A DNA stretch of 64,000 nt from Pseudohalioglobus sediminis (GCF_008370495.1 NZ_VTUX01000010.1:124001-188000); one strand, 5' to 3'; shown: positions 8,792-18,269, numbered from the stretch's first letter. Numbers and translations: made by a program. The notes: generated by a model from the letters alone, not told the origin.

Positions 8792-9901
8792 TCACGCTTC
8801 GCTGAGCGACACAATATGCCCGCTTTCTGGCTGCAGCCGGCCGGCCAGCACCTGGTGGTAAACACGGTCCGTCTGCGTCGGCCCGAGGTTGGTTTCCACC
8901 TGCATCCACTGGCTGACGAAGTCGGTGAAAGCCTGCCACTCCTGCGCCAGGTTTTGCTGAAACCGGGGCGCACCCCACTCGGAGATGCGTTTCTCCGCCT
9001 GGGTTGGCGCAAAAAACATAATCGGTTCGGGCCCGGGCAAGGCGCCGGTAGCGCCCATCTTGTCCCAGTGCGACGCGCCCACCAGGCAACTGTAGCGCAG
9101 CTGCGTATCGACATGGCGGTGAATCCGCGATAGCAATTCCGCATTGCCGGCAAAGTCCACCACCACGGTCGGCGCCTGCGCGTCCAATTGCTCAAGCTCC
9201 GGGTAACAGAGAACCTGGTCGTAACAGCCCAGGCTCTCGACAAAGCCGCGGTTGCCCTCGGAGGTCAACCCTATAATCCGATAATCGCGCTCGCGCCCGG
9301 CGCGGTGTCGATGCAACAGGTAGGCCATACCCAGCGCTGTTTTGCTGGACGCGCTGGTCAACAGCACGGTATCGGCGGCAAAAAAGTTGTTGTCGCTGAG
9401 AAAATCGTCCAGCAGGAAAGATGTGGTAAACAGCGGGCGCAGCAGCATCTGCAGGGCTTCGGTGTCCTGCCGGTACAATGGGTCTGCGGCGCAGCGCAGG
9501 TATTGGTTGTAGATAACAGGCAAGGACTGGCGGTGCGGAGTGACATCGACAAAACTGCCCCGCGATAAATGCCCGGGCGTTACCACCAGGTGGGTTGCCA
9601 TGGGCCAGTAACCGTACAGGCGTTCACCCACGTCGAGCCCCTCGCAGCGACTGGCTGCCACCTCGGCAAAGCCCCAGACCGGTATCACGCCCATGCCCGG
9701 GGCGGTGGGGAAAAACTCCCAGTAGCGCAGGGCCACACCGGTTGCGGCATAGCTGATATTGTTCGCGGTGAGCGCGAAGCGATCCACACGCAGCAGGGCC
9801 TGGCCCGGCTCGAGTTCATCCGCTTCCGGCAGGGCCACCTCGGCGATGTCAGTGCGGTCAAAATTTTCCCGGTCGACCCGGAACTCCAGCCCAGTGGTCA
9901 T
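8792..9901 (-). CDS. DUF2855 family protein (MDR-like oxidoreductase)
   Basis: A 369-residue protein matching the DUF2855 family, a distant branch of medium-chain dehydrogenases/quinone oxidoreductases. Visible features are the N-terminal GroES-like part (ALLRVDRFALTANNISYA), the catalytic-core YGYWPMATHLVV segment, and a Rossmann-like strand VLLTSASSKTALGMAYLL near residues 180 to 200. Nine bases separate it from the preceding reductase gene, and GGGGAAGG precedes the ATG. It is the last gene of the long minus-strand string, together with SDRs and a saccharopine-dehydrogenase-like reductase, so it probably acts on a lipid or ketone. The substrate is unknown. Confidence 0.8.
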   Translation of the reverse strand: MTTGLEFRVDRENFDRTDIAEVALPEADELEPGQALLRVDRFALTANNISYAATGVALRYWEFFPTAPGMGVIPVWGFAEVAASRCEGLDVGERLYGYWPMATHLVVTPGHLSRGSFVDVTPHRQSLPVIYNQYLRCAADPLYRQDTEALQMLLRPLFTTSFLLDDFLSDNNFFAADTVLLTSASSKTALGMAYLLHRHRAGRERDYRIIGLTSEGNRGFVESLGCYDQVLCYPELEQLDAQAPTVVVDFAGNAELLSRIHRHVDTQLRYSCLVGASHWDKMGATGALPGPEPIMFFAPTQAEKRISEWGAPRFQQNLAQEWQAFTDFVSQWMQVETNLGPTQTDRVYHQVLAGRLQPESGHIVSLSEA

Positions 9902-9910
9902 AGCCTTCCC

Positions 9911-11086
9911 CTACTCTGTTTTAAACGCCAGGCCGGCATTGGCCTGCAGGCGTTGAAGCAACTCTTCACCCATAGCCGCAGCCGGTGTCCAGATGCCGCC
10001 GGCTGTTGCGATATCATCGAGTGCCAACGCCACCGCACTCTCGGCAATCATTTTCGAGGTGGAACCGTAGCCCGGGTCGCGGTCACCGGTTACCGAAATC
10101 GAGATAGTGTCCCCGCTGTTGCTCTGGCCCTGGAACAGCAGGTCATAGAAGCCGGCCTCCTGTTCCTCGCGACTGGGCCCCTCGCCCGGTTGCGGTTCCT
10201 TGTCACCGGCAACGAGGTTCGGCTCTGCCATTGCCCTGGCCATAGCCTCACCCTTCTCGCCCGGACCGGTAAGCACCATTTCAGTGTAGGTAAAGTCCGC
10301 GCCATAGGCATGGCCCTGCAGCGCATTGGAACGATGCACATTGGGTATATTGATCTGCGCCATAATGAAGGGCGCCGCCCAGCTGCCGATGTCCTCATCA
10401 TAGGCGGGCTTGTGGCTTGGTGGTTGCGGCACGCCTTCCGCACCCGGCACCAGGCAGTACGGGTCCTTGAGCCGGGTGAGAATAGAGGGATCGCCGGCGG
10501 CCGCGGTCATGGTCGCTTTCAGGCTTGCCACGGTGCCGCCGGATGCATGCCCCTGCATCGCGCGCACCCGCCCCTTCACATGCGTCAGGGCGGCCCCGGT
10601 TTTCTCCCGCGCGACCTGTTGCAGGTAGTACACACCCAGGTCGAAGGGAATCGAGTCAAAGCCGCAGGAAAATACAATGCGCGCACCCGACTCCCGGGCC
10701 GCATCGTTGTGCTGCTCGATCATTTGCCACATCCAGTTGGGTTCGCCGCACAGGTCCACGTAATCGGTACCGGCAGCAGCGCAGGCTGCCAGCAGGCCCG
10801 AACCATAGAGCTGATACGGGCCCACCGCAGTGAGCACAACGCGCGTGCGCTCTACCATTTCCTTCAGCGCGGCCGGGTCTGCGGAATCTGCCGTGATCAC
10901 GGGAATCTCCCCGGACAGTCCCGACTCGCAGGCCGCCTCGCGAATCTTCGCCTCGCTGCGCCCCGCCAGCGCCCAGCGCAGGCCCTCGCCCACCCCGTAG
11001 CGCTCCGCCAGGTACTCGGCGATCAACTGGCCGGTAAACCCGCTGGCGCCGTAAACGATCACATCGAACTCTCTGTTGTCTTTCAT
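9911..11086 (-). CDS. Saccharopine dehydrogenase-like / trans-acting enoyl reductase family protein
   Basis: A 391-residue protein. The start at 11086 (MKDNREFDVIVYGASGFTG) is chosen because AGGAGC lies seven bases upstream; the frame opens 36 bases earlier. The N-terminus has a Rossmann glycine motif YGASGFTGQLIAEYL, then LAGRSEAKI and VVLTAVGPYQLYG, as in the saccharopine dehydrogenase NADP-binding superfamily and the related Rv2449c/Rv2953-type enoyl reductases. The motif DLCGEPNWMWQMI and the cysteine-containing FSCGFDSIPFDLG are typical of this branch. Neighbouring SDR and DUF2855 genes suggest a lipid-modifying set. The exact reaction is not determined. Confidence 0.8.
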   Translation of the reverse strand: MKDNREFDVIVYGASGFTGQLIAEYLAERYGVGEGLRWALAGRSEAKIREAACESGLSGEIPVITADSADPAALKEMVERTRVVLTAVGPYQLYGSGLLAACAAAGTDYVDLCGEPNWMWQMIEQHNDAARESGARIVFSCGFDSIPFDLGVYYLQQVAREKTGAALTHVKGRVRAMQGHASGGTVASLKATMTAAAGDPSILTRLKDPYCLVPGAEGVPQPPSHKPAYDEDIGSWAAPFIMAQINIPNVHRSNALQGHAYGADFTYTEMVLTGPGEKGEAMARAMAEPNLVAGDKEPQPGEGPSREEQEAGFYDLLFQGQSNSGDTISISVTGDRDPGYGSTSKMIAESAVALALDDIATAGGIWTPAAAMGEELLQRLQANAGLAFKTE

Positions 11087-11136
11087 TGCGGGTGCTCCTG
11101 CGTAGTGTTGTTTCTGTTGCATGGTTTTGGCCCGTT

Positions 11137-12018
11137 TCAGCCGTCAAACAGCGTCACATCCTGTTCGGCTATGCCTTCCAGAAGCGGGCTCTTTGCGGCG
11201 CGCTCGAACGCGGCGGCGATGGCAGCACTGCGATGCTGCGGCACCACACTGTAGTTGGGATGGGTAAAAATATACAGCTCGCCCTGCTCCAGTGCCTCCA
11301 GCACGCGCGCGCTCACGACCTCAACATCGATCCCGTTTTCCACAGCCTTTGTAGTCACCTTTGCCATGTGCAATACGTCAGGTGTAGGTGGCGAGAGCGG
11401 TGCATAGCGGGCCTGGCGGTTGCGATGCGACAGGTGGATACGCGTTTTCACGAAGGCCGGAGCCAGCACTGACACCTGCACAGGCGTGTTTTTCAGCTCG
11501 TCATACCAGGACTCGGACAAGGCGACGACGGCGGCCTTGGTGGCAGTATAAGCGCCGCCAAGGGGCGCGCCCGCCATACCCGCCATGGAGGCGACATTGA
11601 TCAACCACGCGGCCTCACCGTGCTCTTTCAGGAGCGGAATGAAGGTATTGGCGCCGTACACCACGCCCATCAGGTTGACATCAATAGCCCAGCGCCAGCC
11701 TGGCTCGTCCAGCGTTTCCAGGGCACCGATTCCACCACCCACACCGGCGTTGTTGATGAGCATGTGCACGGCACCGAAACGCTGCACGGCCGCTTCCGCC
11801 GTGCGCGACCAGTCCTCACGCAGTGCCACGTCCATGGCCACGGCGAGCACCTCGATGCCGGCATCGCGCAGCGCCGCCTCGGCACTGGCCAGTTGCGGCG
11901 CCTCGATGTCTGCGAGCACGATATTCATACCGGCCTTGCCCAGGGTCAGTCCCAGGTTGAAGCCGATACCGTCAGCGCCGCCGCTGATGACTGCTGTCTT
12001 GCCCTTTAAATCCAGCAC
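11137..12018 (-). CDS. Short-chain dehydrogenase/reductase
   Basis: A 293-residue classical SDR. The cofactor motif is SGGADGIGFN near residues 12 to 21, with LADIE suggesting a D-type acidic residue after strand 2 (an NAD preference). It has NNAGVGGG and the catalytic YTATK near residue 157. It starts with GTG at 12018 behind GGAGGA at seven bases. The C-terminal extension (about residues 210 to 293) includes a helix pair seen in bacterial SDRs of lipid or steroid type. It lies between a second SDR and the saccharopine-dehydrogenase-like reductase. Substrate unknown. Confidence 0.88.
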   Translation of the reverse strand: MLDLKGKTAVISGGADGIGFNLGLTLGKAGMNIVLADIEAPQLASAEAALRDAGIEVLAVAMDVALREDWSRTAEAAVQRFGAVHMLINNAGVGGGIGALETLDEPGWRWAIDVNLMGVVYGANTFIPLLKEHGEAAWLINVASMAGMAGAPLGGAYTATKAAVVALSESWYDELKNTPVQVSVLAPAFVKTRIHLSHRNRQARYAPLSPPTPDVLHMAKVTTKAVENGIDVEVVSARVLEALEQGELYIFTHPNYSVVPQHRSAAIAAAFERAAKSPLLEGIAEQDVTLFDG

Positions 12019-12089
12019 TTACTGGTCCTCCTTAAATTTGCGCGCTGACTCGTCCGCCAGCACGGTGTACGGGTTGTTTGGCGATAAAT

Positions 12090-12929
12090 CTAAAACCGGT
12101 CCTCAGCGAACACGCCCTTGCGATCACGGTACATGCGCGCGAGGGAGTTGAAGAAAAATTCCGGCGACAGGCGTTTCATGCGCCAGCCCCAGCGCGCATC
12201 GGGCTGCGTCATCACGTACAGGCGTCGGCGCTCGATGGCGTCGAATACATCCGCAACAATTTCTTTTGCGGAAACCTGCGTCTGCTCGAGCTGGCGCTGC
12301 AGCATCTTTTCACCGCGGGTGCTGTCGCCAATGTTCTCACCGAGCGAGCTGGCGAATACCGTCGGACAGACCACGGTCACGCCGATATCGTATTTGGAAA
12401 GCTCAACCCGCAGCGTTTCCGAGAGTGAGATCACCCCCGCCTTGGCGACGTTGTAAGGCGCCATTTCCGGTGCCGACAGCGTGCCGGCACTGGAGGCAGT
12501 GTTGATGATGTGGCCGCTGCCCTGCTGTTTCAGCAGGGACGAGAACGTGCGACAACCGTGTATCACGCCCCAGAGATCCACATTGATGACCCGGTGCCAG
12601 TCTTCCAGGGCCACTTCATCAACCTCTCCGGCAACGGCGATACCGGCATTATTGAACACCAGGTCCACACCGCCCCAGGCCGCGACGATATCCGCGCGGG
12701 CGGTATCCAGTGCCTCCGGCCGGGTGACATCCAGCTCCCTGTCGATGACCTCCGCACCCATCGCACGCAGCTTCTCCGCCACATCGTGCAAGCGCGGCGC
12801 ATTGATATCAACGATAAACAGCTTCCACTGCTGGTGGGCTAGCTGCTCACAGATCTCCAGCCCCAACCCGGCAGCGGCACCTGTTACGAAAGCGCGCTTT
12901 TCTGGAAAGCGACGGTCTATCCTGCTCAT
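12090..12929 (-). CDS. Short-chain dehydrogenase/reductase
   Basis: A 279-residue classical SDR beginning MSRIDRRFPEKRAFVTGAAA; the ATG at 12929 has AAGGTAA eight bases upstream. The motifs are TGAAAGLGLEI (nucleotide binding), NNAGIAV, an active-site Ser in INTASSAGTLSAP and YNVAK near residue 159. The tail (MKRLSPEFFFNSLARMYRDR) resembles SDR family oxidoreductases found beside fatty-acid or alkane genes. It is 55 bases after the ion-channel gene, so it may be the distal part of the same transcript. Substrate unknown. Confidence 0.88.
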   Translation of the reverse strand: MSRIDRRFPEKRAFVTGAAAGLGLEICEQLAHQQWKLFIVDINAPRLHDVAEKLRAMGAEVIDRELDVTRPEALDTARADIVAAWGGVDLVFNNAGIAVAGEVDEVALEDWHRVINVDLWGVIHGCRTFSSLLKQQGSGHIINTASSAGTLSAPEMAPYNVAKAGVISLSETLRVELSKYDIGVTVVCPTVFASSLGENIGDSTRGEKMLQRQLEQTQVSAKEIVADVFDAIERRRLYVMTQPDARWGWRMKRLSPEFFFNSLARMYRDRKGVFAEDRF

Positions 12930-12984
12930 GTGATTGTTACCTTTTCTTGATAAAGCCCCGGCAGGCTGCCGGGGAAATTCAGGG

Positions 12985-13422
12985 TCACTCGCCGGCCTGT
13001 TGCCTGGCATTGCGGGTGCGCCTGAGCGCGTCCTGCGAGGCGGACATCATCACCGCCGTGGTCACACCAATCATCAACACACCGTTTATCGCCTGCATGG
13101 GGCCGAGAATCCGGTGCGCGGGCGACATAACAATATCGCCGTAACCCAGCGTGGCGAAGTTCACCGCAGAATGGTAGACCGCCACCACAATGTCATCAAA
13201 CTCGCCCAGGCCCAGAAACAACAGCGCCCAGATAAAGATCTGCAGAAAGTTTCCCATCACCATGACCACCATGACACCGCTAATCAACAACAGCGTACTG
13301 AAGAACGATGCCGAGCGGGCCCGCCCCTGGTAGCGTGCATAAAATTGCACGGCAATCGCGACCAACAGCGCCTGCACCACCAGGCACACCAGCATGGCGC
13401 CGAGGCCCACCATGAAATTCAC
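12985..13422 (-). CDS. Two-helix potassium-channel-like protein
   Basis: A protein of about 145 residues with hydrophobic segments at both ends and in the middle and a selectivity-filter motif TLGYGDIVMSP preceded by the pore helix VYHSAVNFA, as in the Ion_trans_2 family. The GTG at 13422 lies six bases after the upstream stop; an ATG at 13413 is an alternative. The open frame extending to 13509 is inside the neighbouring gene. It probably conducts K+ or a similar cation across the inner membrane. Its tight link to an efflux permease is noteworthy. Confidence 0.75.
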   Translation of the reverse strand: MNFMVGLGAMLVCLVVQALLVAIAVQFYARYQGRARSASFFSTLLLISGVMVVMVMGNFLQIFIWALLFLGLGEFDDIVVAVYHSAVNFATLGYGDIVMSPAHRILGPMQAINGVLMIGVTTAVMMSASQDALRRTRNARQQAGE

Positions 13423-13427
13423 TAACA

Positions 13428-14462
13428 CTACAGCGGCCCTCCATCGCCCACGGCCTGGCGAACGAATTGCCTGCGCTTGCGCAGCCATTCGAGCGTCACC
13501 AGGGTCCACCAGGCGTATACCGTAACACCGAGAAACAGCCCCAGCCGCACTGCCGAGGCTTTGTACGGGTCTTTTCCAGACTCCGTATCACCGACCGCCG
13601 GGCCAATAAAAATAAGCAAGGTGATCATCACGTTGGACCAGAAACTGGGCGTGAAGCGAGTGGGCGCGACGCCATAGACCCTGGCAATGATGAAGACGCC
13701 GAAAGCCAGGGTCCACAACGTGTACATCCACAGCGTGGGCGACAGCTTAAGGCACCACCACATGACTACGGCAAGCAGCGCCGCCAGCAGGGTGGAACCG
13801 ATCAGTTCACGCCCGGCGACACGCATGTCGGTCTCCGACACCTGCTGCCCGAGCGCCACGGACTTCATGATGATAGGCGCATACAGGGTGGGGTTACTCA
13901 GCACCAGCAGGTAGCTTGGGAAGACGATGAGCGTGGCGCGCAAGGCAAGCCAGCTCGACTGCGCGGGCTGTGGTGCAGGCGGTTGCGGCGCCGCGCCCCC
14001 ATCCTCCGGGAAAAACGGGTATACCAGCCACTGGCTTATCACCGCGATTGCCACGTTCACGCACATGGCCTGGATCAGCAGCCAGCCGATGCCATAACCC
14101 ATCAACCCGATGGCGGAAATCATGGCGATACCGACCGTCAGCAATGCGCCGACCATGGCCTTGCCCAGGTTCAGCGTCACGTAGTTGGCAAGAAACAGGC
14201 CCGCCAACGCCACCATCAACCCTACCGCGGGGTAGTGCTGTAGCAGCGGCACCAACAGCAGGCCGCTACCCAGGGTGACGCACAGGGCCAGCACCAGGCC
14301 GAGCAGGCCTTTTGGCCCCAGCGGCGGCTTGGGCGCCGCGCCGAGCATAAACGCAAACAGGGGGGCGATAAACGGCAACGCCTGCGCCGTGCCATAGGCC
14401 AGAGCCAGTGACAGCGCTACACTCAGGCTGAGCCGGAATACACGCTTGGCGGCAACAGGCAT
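13428..14462 (-). CDS. DUF2955 family permease (FUSC/aromatic acid exporter-like)
   Basis: A 344-residue protein with two blocks of about five transmembrane helices separated by a proline-rich loop (PQPPAPQPAQ) near residue 165. The layout matches DUF2955 proteins, relatives of fusaric-acid/aromatic-acid exporters (FUSC). It starts one base after the HlyD-like adaptor stop, so the two are certainly co-transcribed. By analogy with AaeB/FusC systems it moves a small organic acid or drug through the HlyD adaptor and the outer-membrane factor encoded just upstream. Substrate unknown. Confidence 0.8.
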   Translation of the reverse strand: MPVAAKRVFRLSLSVALSLALAYGTAQALPFIAPLFAFMLGAAPKPPLGPKGLLGLVLALCVTLGSGLLLVPLLQHYPAVGLMVALAGLFLANYVTLNLGKAMVGALLTVGIAMISAIGLMGYGIGWLLIQAMCVNVAIAVISQWLVYPFFPEDGGAAPQPPAPQPAQSSWLALRATLIVFPSYLLVLSNPTLYAPIIMKSVALGQQVSETDMRVAGRELIGSTLLAALLAVVMWWCLKLSPTLWMYTLWTLAFGVFIIARVYGVAPTRFTPSFWSNVMITLLIFIGPAVGDTESGKDPYKASAVRLGLFLGVTVYAWWTLVTLEWLRKRRQFVRQAVGDGGPL

Positions 14463-14463
14463 A

Positions 14464-15615
14464 TTAGTAAGCGTAGGTCATCACGCTCATGAAGCGGATG
14501 TACAGCTTGCCCAGCCAGCGCGTCAGCCAGGCTTTGTCGCTGTAGGCGATCACGGAAGCCTGCCCGCCAACGCGAAGCTGCGACAGCAGTGCGTCGTCAT
14601 CGCGCACGGGAAAACGCACAATGACCGGGAAGCGTTGCGACTGGCGCAACCAGTCCCGGTTATTGCTGACGCTGGGCAGCGTCCCCGGCGGCGGCGGTTG
14701 GGACGCGCTGATGCCAAGGCCGATATTGCTGATCTCGCCGGCAAATACCTGCCCCGGCAACACGTCGAAAAGGATTTCTACCGGGGTACCGGTCTGGATA
14801 TTGCCGAGGTTATTCTCGGTAAAATCGGCCTGCACCCAGACATCACTGAAGGACACCATGGTCATCAGTGGGCCGCCGGCGGCCGCATACATGCCCACAT
14901 CTGTGCGCAGGTCGGTGATGACCCCGGCTGATGTTGCCCTGACCACGGTGCGCTCCAGGTCAAGCTGCGCTTTTTCCACGGCGGTGCGGGCGATCTTGAG
15001 CAGGGTATTGTTGTCATCGTCAGAGTCCCCGCCCTTGGCCTCGATGGCCTGTGCAATGCCCGCCTCGGCTGCCGCCACCGCGGCCCTGGACTGATCCAGT
15101 GTGGCCCGGGAGATTTCCAGGCGCCGCATCGAGATGGTACCCGGATCTTCCTTGTAGAGTCGCTCCAGCCGCGCAGTGTCCTTCTGCGCCTTGACCAGGT
15201 TTGCCTGCGCAGAGCGCAGGTTGGCCCGTGCCGCTTCCACCCCGGCGTCGCCGGCATCGACCTGGCGCAAGGTGTTCTCGTAATCTGACTGCGCCTTGGC
15301 CAGGGCAATCTCGTACTGGGTGGTATCAATACGGAAAAGCTGCTGCCCGGCCTCTACCCGCTGGTTGTTTTTGACATTCACCTCGACCACATAGCCAGAC
15401 ACTTGCGGCGCGATGCCGACCACGTAGGCCTGCACCCGGGCCTGTGTGGTATAGGGTGTGAACCGGTCTGCGCTCAGGTACCACGCCAGGCTCAGCAGGA
15501 TCAGCGCGGCAATCACCACGCCACCGCGCCTCACCGCAGCCGGCGCCTGACCCTGCGTGTCCTGGCTTTGCGTCGCGCCGTCGCCTGTCTCTGTCTCTGC
15601 TTTCGCTTCATTCAT
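14464..15615 (-). CDS. HlyD/EmrA-family membrane fusion protein
   Basis: A 383-residue periplasmic adaptor: an acidic polar N-terminus, one transmembrane helix (GGVVIAALILLSLAWYL, about residues 29 to 50), a biotinyl-lipoyl half (GIAPQVSGYVVEVNVKNNQRV), a long coiled-coil hairpin (residues 105 to 210) and a beta-barrel with RATSAGVITDLRTDVGMY. This is the EmrA/AaeA arrangement. It sits 15 bases after the outer-membrane factor and one base before DUF2955, making a tripartite efflux pump. ATG at 15615. Confidence 0.9.
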   Translation of the reverse strand: MNEAKAETETGDGATQSQDTQGQAPAAVRRGGVVIAALILLSLAWYLSADRFTPYTTQARVQAYVVGIAPQVSGYVVEVNVKNNQRVEAGQQLFRIDTTQYEIALAKAQSDYENTLRQVDAGDAGVEAARANLRSAQANLVKAQKDTARLERLYKEDPGTISMRRLEISRATLDQSRAAVAAAEAGIAQAIEAKGGDSDDDNNTLLKIARTAVEKAQLDLERTVVRATSAGVITDLRTDVGMYAAAGGPLMTMVSFSDVWVQADFTENNLGNIQTGTPVEILFDVLPGQVFAGEISNIGLGISASQPPPPGTLPSVSNNRDWLRQSQRFPVIVRFPVRDDDALLSQLRVGGQASVIAYSDKAWLTRWLGKLYIRFMSVMTYAY

Positions 15616-15630
15616 AGCTTGTTAAACCTG

Positions 15631-17157
15631 TCAGGGTTGCGTTGCCACCGGTAACGGCGCATCCAGCATACCGTCCCAGTCAGTGCGCTCGGCCATGATT
15701 GCACGGATGGGCTCCGGCACCAGGTCGTCGCCATTGGCCGGCTGCCAGCCACCGCCCACTGCCTTGTAAAAATCGATCACCGCGCTGATATGCGCACCCT
15801 GGTTGGACACGTAACTGGCGGAGCGCGCTGCCAGCGACTGCTGCGCGGTCAGCACGCGCTGGAAGTCCGAATAGCCTTCCTGGTAGCGCTTGGTGGACAG
15901 GGTCAGGGAGCGTTCCGCAGCGGCCAGCGCATCGGCGAGAATGCCCTGCTGTTCCATGGTCTTGACCACACTGATTGCGGCGCCGTCAATCTCCGATGCC
16001 GCCGCCAGCACGGTCAGCTGGTAACGTTCTATCGCCTGCTGCAGGCGTGCATCCTGCACCCTGACATTGTTTTCGAGACGGCCGTAATTAAACAGGTTCC
16101 AGCTAAAGGCCGGGCCAAAACCCGTACTGAGAGTATCGTTGGTGCCACTCAGTGAATTACCCGACCAGCCGATAGTGCCAAACAGCGAGATTGCCGGGTA
16201 GAGATCGGCACGGGCAACGCCGATCTGTGCAGACTGTGCCGCCACCGACCAGGCTGCAGTGCGCACGTCAGGCCGGCGCAGCAACAGGTTGGCGGGGAAA
16301 TCGTCGATAAAGACCGGGTTTAAAGTGGGCAGGTCGGGCGAGACCGCGGCCATTTCCGGCAGTTCGCCAGGGGCTCGCCCCAACAGCACAGCCAGCGCGT
16401 TCTCTATCTGCCGCAGCGCAATCTCCAGTTCCGGGATGGTGGCCATCGTCGCCAGGTACTGGGTCCGGGCCTGTTGCACGTCCAGTTCAGCGGACTGTCC
16501 ACTCTCGAACAGGTTGGTCGTAATCTCCAGGCTGCGCTTCTGTAAACCGGCGTTCTCGCGGGCAATCTCTATCTGCCGCGCCGTGGTGCGATAGGCGTAA
16601 TAGGCATCAGCTACCTGCGCGGCGAGTAACACCTGCGCATTCTGCTGGTTGGTTACGGAAGCGAAAAAGGCCGCATCGGCAGACTCTACACCGCGCCGCC
16701 AACGCCCCCAGAAATCCAGCTCCCAGGCCACGTCAAACCCTGCACCGTAGCTGTTCAGCTGACTGTGGTCCCCGGAGTCATCACCCTCGGTGGGCCAGCT
16801 ATCGACCCGGGTCCAGTTGCCGCTGGCACGCTGCACCTGCGGGTAACGGCGGCCGGTAGCGATACCCAGCAGCGCCCTGCTCTCCAGGATCGCCAGGCCG
16901 GCAATACGCAGGGTGGGGTTCTCCGTCCGCGCGGTCTCTATCAACTGGTTGAGGATCGGGTCATTGAAGGCCTGCCACCAGAAGCCGACATCCTGCGCCT
17001 GCTGCGGCGCCGAGGTCAGCGCCTGGCCGTAGAGATCTGTCTCCCACTGCTGCAGCCAGTCAACCGGTGGCTCCTCGTAGTCGGGTCCGAGGTTGGTGCA
17101 GGCCTGCAGGATGATGGCGGCGAGTGCGACAGTGGCCGCTCGGCGGGCTGGCATCAT
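15631..17157 (-). CDS. NodT-family outer membrane factor lipoprotein
   Basis: A 508-residue TolC-like outer-membrane channel. The signal peptide with lipobox LQACTNLGPDYEEP (Cys at about residue 20) and the sequence GPDYEEPPVDWLQ are signatures of the RND/NodT outer-membrane lipoproteins. Two repeated OEP domains follow, including RRPDVRTAAWSVAAQSAQIGVARADLYP. The ATG overlaps the stop of the AI-2E transporter gene (ATGA). It is the exit duct for the HlyD-DUF2955 pump encoded downstream. Confidence 0.92.
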   Translation of the reverse strand: MMPARRAATVALAAIILQACTNLGPDYEEPPVDWLQQWETDLYGQALTSAPQQAQDVGFWWQAFNDPILNQLIETARTENPTLRIAGLAILESRALLGIATGRRYPQVQRASGNWTRVDSWPTEGDDSGDHSQLNSYGAGFDVAWELDFWGRWRRGVESADAAFFASVTNQQNAQVLLAAQVADAYYAYRTTARQIEIARENAGLQKRSLEITTNLFESGQSAELDVQQARTQYLATMATIPELEIALRQIENALAVLLGRAPGELPEMAAVSPDLPTLNPVFIDDFPANLLLRRPDVRTAAWSVAAQSAQIGVARADLYPAISLFGTIGWSGNSLSGTNDTLSTGFGPAFSWNLFNYGRLENNVRVQDARLQQAIERYQLTVLAAASEIDGAAISVVKTMEQQGILADALAAAERSLTLSTKRYQEGYSDFQRVLTAQQSLAARSASYVSNQGAHISAVIDFYKAVGGGWQPANGDDLVPEPIRAIMAERTDWDGMLDAPLPVATQP

Positions 17158-18269
17158 TCCCCGGCCTCGGCCACCTCTTGCGCCGTGTCGCTGTCATCCG
17201 CTAACGCCACCCACTCCATGAATATCCGGTAGCCCACAGCCAGCACCACGGCACCGACAAACAGGCCGACAAAGCCCGTGGATATCATGCCGCCCAGGGC
17301 CCCTATCAGGATCACCGGCATGGGCGCATCGACGCCGCGGCCCAGCAGCATGGGTTTCAGGACATTGTCTGCCAGGGCTGTCAACAGCAGATAGACCGTC
17401 CACACGATGTTCATGGCCGTACCGGCATCACCGTTATTCCACAGCCAGATGATGACCGGCAGCATGATGAGGATAACCGGCAACTGCATGATCGCCATCA
17501 TCAGCACCACAAATGCGAGTATGCCCGCTGCCGGGACATCGGCGAGCATAAAGCCGGCACCGGCGAGGATACCCTGGATCAGCGCCACTCCCAGCACGCC
17601 TGCCGCCACGGAGCGAGTGGTCAGCGTGGCGAGGGAATGCACCCTGGGGCCGTGCTCGGACCCGACCAGCCGATTGAGTATTGCATACAGCGCTTCACTG
17701 CCGCTGCGTCCGTAGGCCATCATGATCCCGGAAACGATGAGCGCGCCGATGAACATCAGCACATAGCCTGCTGTGCTCTTGGCGACCGCCACACCCTTGG
17801 TCAACAGCGACTCTATCGTGGTGCGGTTTTCCTCGACGAATGCGGGCAGGTTGGCGGCAGCCTTTGACCACGCGGAATACACTTGCTCACCGATCAACGG
17901 CCATTCCGCCACCGCATCTGCCGGCGGACGCAGGGCCAGGGTGCCGGCCTGGTAGCCATCGGCCACCTGCATCACGTGCTGGGCCGCAGCAGAGCCGATA
18001 ATGGCAACCGGTATGCCCACGACCAGCAGGCTGATCAGTATCAGCAGCGTCGCCGCCCGACCCTGCTTGCCACCCAGCCTCGCTGCCAGGCGCTGGTGGG
18101 TCGGGTACAGGGTCACCGCGAGGATAAGTGCCCACAGCATCAGGCTCATAAACGGGCTGAATACACGCAGCGAGGCAACGACCATCAGCAGGATAAGCCC
18201 CACCCTGATGAGTCCGTCGGTGAACTCGGCGGCAGTCAATGGATGGTCGGGTTTACTGGCATTACTCAT
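17154..18269 (-). CDS. AI-2E family transporter
   Basis: A 371-residue membrane protein of the AI-2E/UPF0118 family: a helical pair at residues 15 to 60, a soluble region with coiled-coil character (residues 90 to 150) and a C-terminal set of helices containing GLFVGAVVLAVGYRIF. The ATG at 18269 is preceded by GGGAG at six bases; a longer frame to 18284 lacks this. Family members export small molecules or act as Na+/H+ antiporters; true AI-2 export is shown for few. It heads the efflux gene string. Confidence 0.85.
   Translation of the reverse strand: MSNASKPDHPLTAAEFTDGLIRVGLILLMVVASLRVFSPFMSLMLWALILAVTLYPTHQRLAARLGGKQGRAATLLILISLLVVGIPVAIIGSAAAQHVMQVADGYQAGTLALRPPADAVAEWPLIGEQVYSAWSKAAANLPAFVEENRTTIESLLTKGVAVAKSTAGYVLMFIGALIVSGIMMAYGRSGSEALYAILNRLVGSEHGPRVHSLATLTTRSVAAGVLGVALIQGILAGAGFMLADVPAAGILAFVVLMMAIMQLPVILIMLPVIIWLWNNGDAGTAMNIVWTVYLLLTALADNVLKPMLLGRGVDAPMPVILIGALGGMISTGFVGLFVGAVVLAVGYRIFMEWVALADDSDTAQEVAEAGE

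Noticed and set aside
9569-11254. 561-codon plus-strand open frame
   Set aside because: Lies antisense across the DUF2855 and reductase genes; no ribosome site and no family.
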